This document shows, in pieces, positions 17,901 to 23,509 of a DNA stretch of 64,000 bases; position 1 is the stretch's first letter; each line of letters starts with the position of its first letter. Made by a program: the position numbers and the translations under genes. Location of the stretch: contig CBDCWQ010000021.1 in NCBI GenBank assembly GCA_965223435.1, positions 186,001 to 250,000 of the forward strand, written 5' to 3'. This stretch comes from CBDCWQ01 sp965223435 (GTDB taxonomy: Bacteria; Myxococcota; Kuafuiibacteriia; Kuafuiibacteriales; Kuafuiibacteriaceae). The notes under the pieces were generated by a model. It was given only the letters and a program-made list of their open reading frames with translations. It searched no databases and was not told the origin of the DNA.

Positions 17901-19652
17901 GGTCTGCCTCTCGACCAAAGCAGGATGCTTACCGATGATGTCCTCGAGGTGCTCAAAGAACGGTTTTTGGCTCTGTGGAGCGAGGGGGCCATCAACAAAA
18001 AGGGGGACCGAAAATCAGGCAAAAACGTTTATGAGGTCGCGTTCGGCCCCTCGATAACCATCGGCAAACAAGCAACCTTCGCAGACAACGGGAGCCTAGG
18101 CATGATTTCCCTCGAGCAGCGGAACGGCAAGCCTGAGCTTCGATTCTCGTTTATTCAAAAACCACGCACGCCCCTTATCCCCGTGGTGCCCCATGCCAGC
18201 AAAGAGCCCATCGCAGAGCCCACCTACGAGACGCTTCGGGCGCCGGTTCAAAAACCTACGCTGCCGCTTGTTCTCGAGAAGTTTGGTCCGCACTTTCGAA
18301 TCGATGACCCAAGAACCCAAAAGAAGCTTCGGTCGACCTTTGGTGAGGGTTGGACTGTGCGGCTGAGCATCGAGGGGCACCCCCATTCGGTCCCGGAGCT
18401 TCAGTATCATCTTGAATCCAGGCACAACGGTGCTTGGAAGCGCCGCATCATACCGGTCAACCAGATGAATATGTTCCCGCCCCATGCCATCCGTTCAGAT
18501 GGAACGGTCGATCTTGCCTTTTTCATCGGTGATCTGGGTGACAAGAACAGCGTGATCGAAGTGTTCGAGGGCCACGCTCTTGGACCCCACTACCGGTGGG
18601 AGCTCGAAACGCTCAACGTCGCTGATCCCAAAGCCCTGGACGGTACCGTCGCGCTGGTCGACTACGTTCGCCCCGACAACCCTAAAGAACACTTCAGCTT
18701 CTCCGACCTTCATTTTTTCGAATACCTGGACGAGCCCAATGCTGAGCCCCCACTTCCCGACTCTAGGCCGGTTACGGGGCATCTGATGAACGGCGTAGAG
18801 GCACATATCAAAGAAGTTCATGAGCGAATAGAAAAAGCCTATGAGACGCCCCCACACCCCCATGACGCGCGGCCTCGTCATCGACGGCATCACGCCGAGG
18901 ATCTTGCGGAAGATGTGTTGTGGATTTTGGAAACTGTTGAAGATAGCGCGCCGTTTTCGGTGTCTGAATGGGATTTTCTTTCGGCTCAGCTTGCTGCCGC
19001 CTATGCAAATGAAACCTTGCAGTACCGCTATGACGAATTTGGGCGGCGTATGCCCCTCATGACCGCCAGCAAGAGGACCAGTGCATGGAAGCTTTCCAGT
19101 TGGGTTGGCGAATATGGAGTGGGCGACGACCCCGATGCTTTTGACGAATACGAGGCCTGGGTCATGGTACAGTCGGTCCTTGCCACCGAACCCTCTTACG
19201 AAGACGGAAAACATACACTCCCTAAGCTTGGAGAAGATCCTCCTGTCGTGGCCCTTGCCCTCGCGTTGGCCCTCGCCAATGAAGGCGCAATGCGGCCAAG
19301 TCCATGGCTGCAAGAACGCACAAACGAAGCCTTCGTGGAGGACAATCTCGATATCCTCGATGCGCTCACGACAAGCCCGCACCCCCCTTCGACCGACGAG
19401 CTTGCGTGGTACAAGGCCCGCGTGCTCGCGTGGTACGATGTGACCCTGTCGCGGCTCGAGAGTCGTGAAGAGCAAACCCCTCACGAAATCGAGCTCTTCA
19501 TCAACAGCGAAGCCCGAAAGGCGGTCAAGAAGCTCTTCAAATTCAGGGCCGCCAAACGCCAGATCTTGTCCGCAAAAAAGACGTTGGAGCAACTGCCCCC
19601 GGAAAAAGTCCTCACCGAAGTCGGTTTCCCGCCCTGGAGTCCTTCCAAGTAG
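14994..19652 (+). CDS. Large intact 3' open frame of the broken giant gene
   Basis: An uninterrupted 1552-codon frame with no signal peptide, reading on from the broken 5' pieces; the GTG start is only nominal, since coding sense continues upstream. About residues 1-250 look like a second helical toroid-like domain (YALGWFLHRSP, SALWAFFALELAE). About residues 630-890 are homologous to the middle of the 46079 giant: KQLGAREALKLGLTEI versus KQVGLKEAFKLALADI, VVVVPADVPFVVPPGYEF versus VVVVEDGVPFDVPFDFEF, and RDIYAWSLEAV versus REIYTWPLEAV. The C-terminal 650 residues have no counterpart there, so the tails of the paralogues differ. Without the secretion signal it is unlikely to reach its proper place if made at all. 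It may be a functional remnant or simply a long open stretch not yet broken. Confidence 0.65.
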   Translation: MWAADGVWMSNEADHYASLVASYALGWFLHRSPEAPRREELTAILEQVLRGLVGSAEDLEGVLKHLQEGGHFAWERGEDDLFSSALWAFFALELAEPILARGAHEFLERAALLRGYLVQRCDQAGVRSLVGVSNDRASTLSGCSLFVGYIGHKAEARDLWEATGSALSFENAGPDALFRHLAHRALAGWGPRQNELSVLALAEHDRSTPDTTRDLILLAANQPGNIFGVDSEPLFAWPVPPLRREAGLHGAEGPLRTRLANRFLDLLFQVLATEPSPERFDAISKAFFQVQRVFSQVLEPSSAGAFTEDPTFALEHWISRGLCYENHLVRFASVSLEDYLGVDCATTQAMTARLLLARKERPDGGTWPSKAVTEYEPFALHRMVRALLDDEGPRSRTKSAVLALGMERLGGFGVDPAFHRFSQGEKLADGRSLTLAKIRTWMRRRMRDVVAHTLRRASDGSTGGVDFELVGFDEVNALNPGSPQYWKRSALEFRVALDEEFRGDVRFTLQGIPVRRPGHPLEAAEAKNVQSLRRMVNELADGWLWGLARDAPFDNRVSWVMAVHRALRTGIFFETDFEALILALGISEKTREAYRSKFVFASPDDLRLPKVWYAPMFLRRLELGPESQTSLALLALTEFSKQLGAREALKLGLTEIVSVLAWATSSALMSEDEIDALLDQLFLDEARNVVVVPADVPFVVPPGYEFLGVESLPAYVINSRDIYAWSLEAVSHHPPQWEEQMSLALIDPLMMGESPSVRKDAAQKLRSFWQEKVPQNVILRKTWEGVEVYRKGRFTFSVSPPSMGGTVIELGPDPSDARVVHTHPGPWHNWYHEARIANDIPEVDREAYRRALDWWLLTVLLEDPAAPDWNRWRARVRTEGLGSFSSNGGSDIRGTGSRPESVNPNKDGTDADGSLVSSPLGPNKPPNEKTPGHPNKSFLVDAARIRELQGTAFEIRFDPSVIENEPLLQGLPLDQSRMLTDDVLEVLKERFLALWSEGAINKKGDRKSGKNVYEVAFGPSITIGKQATFADNGSLGMISLEQRNGKPELRFSFIQKPRTPLIPVVPHASKEPIAEPTYETLRAPVQKPTLPLVLEKFGPHFRIDDPRTQKKLRSTFGEGWTVRLSIEGHPHSVPELQYHLESRHNGAWKRRIIPVNQMNMFPPHAIRSDGTVDLAFFIGDLGDKNSVIEVFEGHALGPHYRWELETLNVADPKALDGTVALVDYVRPDNPKEHFSFSDLHFFEYLDEPNAEPPLPDSRPVTGHLMNGVEAHIKEVHERIEKAYETPPHPHDARPRHRRHHAEDLAEDVLWILETVEDSAPFSVSEWDFLSAQLAAAYANETLQYRYDEFGRRMPLMTASKRTSAWKLSSWVGEYGVGDDPDAFDEYEAWVMVQSVLATEPSYEDGKHTLPKLGEDPPVVALALALALANEGAMRPSPWLQERTNEAFVEDNLDILDALTTSPHPPSTDELAWYKARVLAWYDVTLSRLESREEQTPHEIELFINSEARKAVKKLFKFRAAKRQILSAKKTLEQLPPEKVLTEVGFPPWSPSK

Positions 19653-19689
19653 GGCGCTTGAAGCGGCGTTTGGTCTTGCGCACTAGGGT

Positions 19690-19735
19690 GGACCTGGACC
19701 TGGACCTGGACCTGGACCTGGACCTGGACCTGGAC
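19690..19735 (+). repeat. Left hexanucleotide array, (GACCTG)7
   Basis: Seven perfect GACCTG units plus GAC run from 19691 to 19735 and stop two bases before the start codon of the four-helix-bundle gene. In that gene's frame the array would read as Gly-Pro repeats, but an in-frame TAG at 19684 with no start codon after it argues against translation. It is the inverted complement of the array at 20095-20130. Confidence 0.9.
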
Positions 19736-19737
19736 GC

Positions 19738-20091
19738 ATGAACTACCGAAATCTCGAAGTCTACAGGTTGGCCATCGCCTTCCTGCCTCTCGCATCGCAG
19801 CTCACGGATCGATTTCCCCCCGGCTACGCAAGTTTTGCGGACCAAATCCGGCGAGCGTCGTTGTCTGTCCCGCTCAATATCGCGGAAGGCTCTGGAAAGA
19901 CCAGGCCAACGGACCAAAAACGCTTCTACGCAATCGCCAGAGGCTCCGCTATGGAGTGTGGAGCAATTGTCGACGCCCGTTTTGCTCTTGGCTATATCGA
20001 CAAAGCATCGGTTCGGGAGGCTGTTAAGATACTCGACCCGATCGTTCGCATTCTCTCCAAGATGTGCCTTCCCCCTCGAACCCGCCGGTAG
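19738..20091 (+). CDS. Four-helix-bundle protein of the 23S rRNA intervening-sequence type
   Basis: A 117-residue protein of the S23/IVP four-helix-bundle family (TIGR02436-like). Hallmarks are the start NYRNLEVYRLAIAF, the FPPGYASFADQIRRAS segment, then SVPLNIAEGSG and a closing helix. Family members occur inside intervening sequences of 23S rRNA in some bacteria and as stand-alone genes of unknown function; the related Avd protein serves diversity-generating retroelements and binds nucleic acid. Here there is no rRNA or reverse transcriptase nearby. The gene has no Shine-Dalgarno sequence: the hexamer array ends two bases before ATG. A second array starts four bases after the stop, in inverted orientation, so a transcript could fold with the gene as a loop. 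It sits 85 bases downstream of the broken giant gene and just left of the insertion sequence. Confidence 0.88.
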   Translation: MNYRNLEVYRLAIAFLPLASQLTDRFPPGYASFADQIRRASLSVPLNIAEGSGKTRPTDQKRFYAIARGSAMECGAIVDARFALGYIDKASVREAVKILDPIVRILSKMCLPPRTRR

Positions 20092-20094
20092 GAA

Positions 20095-20130
20095 TCCAGG
20101 TCCAAGTCCAGGTCCAGGTCCAGGTCCAGG
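20095..20130 (+). repeat. Right hexanucleotide array, (TCCAGG)6, inverted relative to left array
   Basis: Six TCCAGG units, the second being TCCAAG, run from 20095 to 20130 and begin four bases after the stop codon of the four-helix-bundle gene. The unit is the reverse complement of the left array's unit, so the two arrays can pair over about 36 bases with a single mismatch. Confidence 0.9.
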
Positions 20131-20153
20131 AAAATGAGGTTATGAGATGCGCT

Positions 20154-20171
20154 CTAGCACTACCTGATCAG
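20154..20171 (+). repeat. IS left end with CTAG target copy
   Basis: CTAG (20154-20157) followed by the left inverted repeat CACTACCTGATCAG (20158-20171). It pairs with the right end at 21538-21555 with only two mismatches in the first 14 bases. Confidence 0.75.
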
Positions 20172-21551
20172 CCTCCGCGCAGCGTTTTTACTGAACTTCC
20201 TGTGACAGGTGGGACAGCTCCCCAACCAGTGCATAAGCACCACAACAAGGGCACGGTGAAAGTCCGCCCACGTCCACGGGTTCTGATGGCTCTCCGGGGG
20301 AAAAAGCCTCTCGGTGGAGGGAAAGAAAAGCGTGCAGTAGTGAAACCATGGCTAGATGACGGTGCAAACCGCCCCAACTTCGGCCCTCGTAGCGATCGAA
20401 TCCAAGTTTTTGCTTCATGTCCTGGTAGTCACGTTCGATGTGCCACCGCATCTTGACTAGGCGAACGACCTCTTTGATCGAAGCACTTCTGGGGAGAGAG
20501 CACAGATAGTACTTAAAAGATTCGTCCGCCGAGACTTCCCTCTCCATGACCAACCAAATGGGATCACTTGCTCTCTTCTTCTTGGTTCGGCGCTCCGCAC
20601 TGCGAACACGGACCGCATAAAATTGTCCTCGCATTCTCCCTGTGCTGCCTTTCCTCCATAGTACGGTTCTAAACTTTCCGTCGGACCAATACTGATGAGC
20701 AAGTTGGTCGACTCGGACAGGCTTTTTGCCATTCTTATCTCGATCCTGGGTAAACGGACGGCCTGATTTTCCTGTCCGGGGAGGCACCTCAGGCCGGCTT
20801 CCCGGCGGCCAAACGGTAGTGTTAGATGAAATGCCGACTCCGTAGACAAGTCCCAGTTTTGTCAGGCCATCGCGAAAATCGCGGCTATCGCCATAGCCAG
20901 CGTCGGCGACCACTGGGCGTTTGGGCATACCGTGACCTATCGCTGCTTCAAGTTGGTCCAATGCTATCTCTGGCTTACTTCGGAAATCGCTCTCTTTCGA
21001 TGGCACCCCCACTTTCTTTAGCTTCGCCTCGTCTTCAGTCCACGACTCGGGAAGATACAGCTGAGCATCCAAGCAAAGTCCGAAATCGTCCGATATGGCA
21101 TGCATCGTGACAATGATCTGACAATTGTCGATTTTCCCCAGGGTCCCGGAATATTGTCTTTGAACCCCCGCAGAACTCTCGCCCTTCTTGGCAATCCCCG
21201 TATCGTCGATCGCATAGGCTTCGAATTTATCGCCCTGCCGTGAAACTGTTTCTTGGAGCCGTGAGAACACGTTGTGGTGAGTAAACCGGCCCTTCTGGAG
21301 AGCCCTTTGGATACGCTGCCGCCGAGCCTCGACGTTACCTGGATCGAGTCGGGAGCCGATTCCAAAGACGCTCTTTTGCGGAAGCTCCAGCCCAATCCCC
21401 TGGCAATACCAGGTCAAAGCCTCGATGCGCTCGTCGTTTTCCAAGTTCGACAAATGAGCCGTGAGAAACGACTCGAGTTCCTTCTGAAGAGATCCAAATG
21501 TCCGGCTCATGGACACTTTGGATCACAAGTGAGGTCCCTAATCAAGTAGTG
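20158..21551 (-). mobile_element. IS701-type insertion sequence
   Basis: The element is about 1394 bases with one transposase gene on the minus strand. Its ends are imperfect inverted repeats: CACTACCTGATCAG at 20158-20171 against CACTACTTGATTAG read inward from 21551. Each end is flanked by CTAG (20154-20157 and 21552-21555), which fits the 4-base YTAR target duplication described for IS701-type elements. It inserted 28 bases to the right of the hexamer array. Confidence 0.82.
20188..21510 (-). CDS. IS701-family DDE transposase
   Basis: A 440-residue transposase of the IS4 superfamily, IS701 group, filling nearly the whole insertion sequence. The catalytic triad is visible: Asp102 in AYAIDDTGIAKKG, Asp203 in PVVADAGYGDSRDF, and Glu359 in WHIERDYQDMKQKLG, followed by the family motif DRYEGRSWGGLHRH. 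GVQRQYSGTLGKIDNCQ is another typical block. It would cut and rejoin DNA at the inverted repeats. The ATG at 21510 is used; a GTG two codons upstream is possible. No Shine-Dalgarno sequence is apparent, as is common in insertion sequences that limit their own expression. The frame is complete and all catalytic residues are present, so the element may still be active. The C-terminus contains CPCC, an unusual small cysteine cluster. Confidence 0.93.
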   Translation of the reverse strand: MSRTFGSLQKELESFLTAHLSNLENDERIEALTWYCQGIGLELPQKSVFGIGSRLDPGNVEARRQRIQRALQKGRFTHHNVFSRLQETVSRQGDKFEAYAIDDTGIAKKGESSAGVQRQYSGTLGKIDNCQIIVTMHAISDDFGLCLDAQLYLPESWTEDEAKLKKVGVPSKESDFRSKPEIALDQLEAAIGHGMPKRPVVADAGYGDSRDFRDGLTKLGLVYGVGISSNTTVWPPGSRPEVPPRTGKSGRPFTQDRDKNGKKPVRVDQLAHQYWSDGKFRTVLWRKGSTGRMRGQFYAVRVRSAERRTKKKRASDPIWLVMEREVSADESFKYYLCSLPRSASIKEVVRLVKMRWHIERDYQDMKQKLGFDRYEGRSWGGLHRHLAMVSLLHAFLSLHREAFSPGEPSEPVDVGGLSPCPCCGAYALVGELSHLSQEVQ

Positions 21552-21555
21552 CTAG
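21538..21555 (-). repeat. IS right end with CTAG target copy
   Basis: Read inward on the minus strand, CTAG (21552-21555) is followed by CACTACTTGATTAG. A second partial CTAG (21557-21560) lies just outside, so the target copy could be shifted by a few bases. Confidence 0.75.
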
Positions 21556-21690
21556 TCTAGGGAAAACTCAGTGCTGCGTGGAGAACGGAATGAGGGTGGG
21601 TTCTCGTCGGCGTACATGGGTCATGGGGTGTGCCCCGCTCGAGTCACCTCAAGGCGCGGGTCGCCTCGCATGGCCGCTACGGCCTTTCAA

Positions 21691-23166
21691 TCATTGCAGG
21701 GGCTCTGAGCACGGGAGCTTGGACACGACGTCGTAGTCCAGCGCAGCGCGGTATTTTTGCCAGAAGCGTTCGGCCGGATCGGGCTCACCGTTTGCGAAAG
21801 GATCGTCGAACTGCGGATGCTCCCGAAACCACCGAGCCCGCGCTTCCCTGAACGCTGCGATGTTCCGTGTACAAGTGACCCACGGGGGGAGTGGATGGGG
21901 ATAGGGGCTCAACCCTAGCCATACCAGTGTGTTTCCGAAACTACGGACTGCATCTACCCGTCCGCCGACATTAAAATCGATACCGTAGGTCCGGGTGTGG
22001 GGAACATGGTAGGCCACGAAGACGTTGTTGCGCATTTCCAAGCCAAGGCTGAGGTGCGGGTCCGACTCCCACTTGAAGAACCCATTGTGCGACGGTCGAG
22101 GGTCGCCCTCTTCGTCGGCGCGCCCCTGTCCGTTGTAGGTGGCATAGCTTGGGGAGAGTCGGATGACGGAGTTTTCGAGGACAACGGTGTTGTGATGGGC
22201 ACCTACCAGATCTTGCTCGTCGGCGCGGCGGGCTCGCATGCCGAGCGCCATAGAAGCGCCATCGATGAGAACCCGTTGGATAAGCCCGGAGGAGAGCCAG
22301 TCATTTTCGATGGCGTCGTCACCAGAACGTTGAATATAGACATCACGAATCGTGAAAAACCGTTGATCGGCTTCCGGGTCTTCTGGCATCGAGTAATCGT
22401 AGTCTATCAGCGAAATGCCATCTGCAGCGTTCTTGATGGCGACGAACTCGATGATCGGCCTCGTCAACCTCGTCTCATAGGTATACGCCCAGAGGCTCCC
22501 GGCGTGATAGTGCTTCTCCCAGTAGTCGTGGGACTCTGTATCAGACCAGGCAGCGGGGTCTTCACCAGGAATATCCTCCGGCGCCACTACGCCACCGTCG
22601 ACCCAAAACGGCTGCACCGCTGAACCCAGACTGGTCAAACAATAGGCCTCATCACCCGGATCGACCTTGTATTTGCCTAGATGGTTACTGGCATTCTCGT
22701 TGATTGTCGTGCCTTCGTAGGCGCCGGGAACACAGGAAGGTTCGTAGACAACTTCGTGGGTTGAGCCGATGGTTGGACCTGCGGGTGACGGGAGCGTTTC
22801 GCCAAGGGCTGTCGTCTCCGGTGAAGTATTGCCTCCGGGACCGATCGCAATCAGTGCGTAGGTGTACTGCGTTTTGGGCACCAGCCCGGTGTCCACATGG
22901 GATGTTCCCATGAGAGAAATAATCTTAACGCTATCGCGTTGCACGACGTATGTGATGGGCTGACCTTGGGCATGGGACGCATCCCAAGAGAGAGCGATCG
23001 ATGTTTCGTCCAAAGCGGTCGCCAAGAAGTTACGGGGCGTAGTGGTCACTCCACTCTGATTTTCATGAACCGAATTCTCGCAACCCACTAGACACAATAG
23101 AGCGATATATATCCCGGTCGCTCCGCCAAGGCGTAGGCCGGTCTTGTTGGTCGAGGCCGGTGGCAT
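21691..23166 (-). CDS. Fn3 lipoprotein with right-handed beta-helix-like region
   Basis: A 491-residue lipoprotein. ATG 23166 follows GGGA at five bases and gives a signal ending in the lipobox L-V-G-C (YIALLCLVGCENS). A fibronectin type III domain follows (about residues 40-125: TTTPRNFLATALDETSIAL to GPGGNTSPETTALGE). The rest (about 135-440) has the short repeated strands of a parallel beta-helix: FFTIRDVYIQRSGDDAIEND, LIQRVLIDGASMALG, NTVVLENSVIRLSP and LEMRNNVFVAYH. In pectate-lyase-like folds such rungs bind or cleave acidic polysaccharides, and DDAIEND resembles the Asp-rich rungs of that fold, but I cannot point to a catalytic triad. It lies 140 bases from the insertion sequence, which has not cut it. 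Confidence 0.75.
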   Translation of the reverse strand: MPPASTNKTGLRLGGATGIYIALLCLVGCENSVHENQSGVTTTPRNFLATALDETSIALSWDASHAQGQPITYVVQRDSVKIISLMGTSHVDTGLVPKTQYTYALIAIGPGGNTSPETTALGETLPSPAGPTIGSTHEVVYEPSCVPGAYEGTTINENASNHLGKYKVDPGDEAYCLTSLGSAVQPFWVDGGVVAPEDIPGEDPAAWSDTESHDYWEKHYHAGSLWAYTYETRLTRPIIEFVAIKNAADGISLIDYDYSMPEDPEADQRFFTIRDVYIQRSGDDAIENDWLSSGLIQRVLIDGASMALGMRARRADEQDLVGAHHNTVVLENSVIRLSPSYATYNGQGRADEEGDPRPSHNGFFKWESDPHLSLGLEMRNNVFVAYHVPHTRTYGIDFNVGGRVDAVRSFGNTLVWLGLSPYPHPLPPWVTCTRNIAAFREARARWFREHPQFDDPFANGEPDPAERFWQKYRAALDYDVVSKLPCSEPLQ

Positions 23167-23301
23167 GATGTCCCATAGTGGCGCCCCCGGTGCCAAAAGG
23201 CCAATGCCTTTCGTTCCAGACACGCCTTTCTACTGGTCCCCTTTGAATTGCGTCCATTTTTATTGGAGAACCGCTTTCATGAGTGCTCCAATGACATCCC
23301 T

Positions 23302-23490
23302 TTGCGCACAAGAAATCGGGGCACAGTCCTGACGGTGCTCTTGGTCGGGTGCGCCCCTCTTACAGTTTGGGGCGCCCGACTCCGAAAGTACTGATGCCGG
23401 CTCAGAAAAAGCCCACCAGGCGCATGGAGAGAGCACATGCGCCCCCGCGGGCGGATGTCCAGATGGACTCCCCGTCGCCGTTGGCTCTGC
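23302..23490 (+). pseudogene. Possible remnant of a small lipoprotein gene
   Basis: A TTG at 23302 opens RTRNRGTVLTVLLVGC, a very good lipoprotein signal with lipobox L-V-G-C. The sense then appears to shift by one base near 23352 into SESTDAGSEKAHQAHGE and STCAPAGGCPDGLPVAVG, the low-complexity Asp/Ser/Gly and Cys style often seen after lipoboxes in Myxococcota. No stop bounds the second frame before it runs into the 3' end of the protease gene on the other strand. It is likely a relic; evidence is limited to composition. Confidence 0.28.
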
Positions 23491-23509
23491 GAAACGCCTA
23501 ACCCTACAG

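Noticed and set aside
18495..19592. 365-codon minus-strand frame
   Set aside because: It is antisense to the long 3' tail of the broken giant gene, whose relatives confirm the plus-strand sense; the length is explained by GC-rich codon bias.
19684..19740. Gly-Pro repeat extension of the four-helix-bundle protein
   Set aside because: An in-frame TAG at 19684-19686 precedes the array and no start codon lies between it and ATG 19738.
19690..20130. Diversity-generating retroelement, because Avd is also a four-helix bundle
   Set aside because: No reverse transcriptase, no template/variable repeat pair with adenine-specific differences and no lectin-type target were found in the window.
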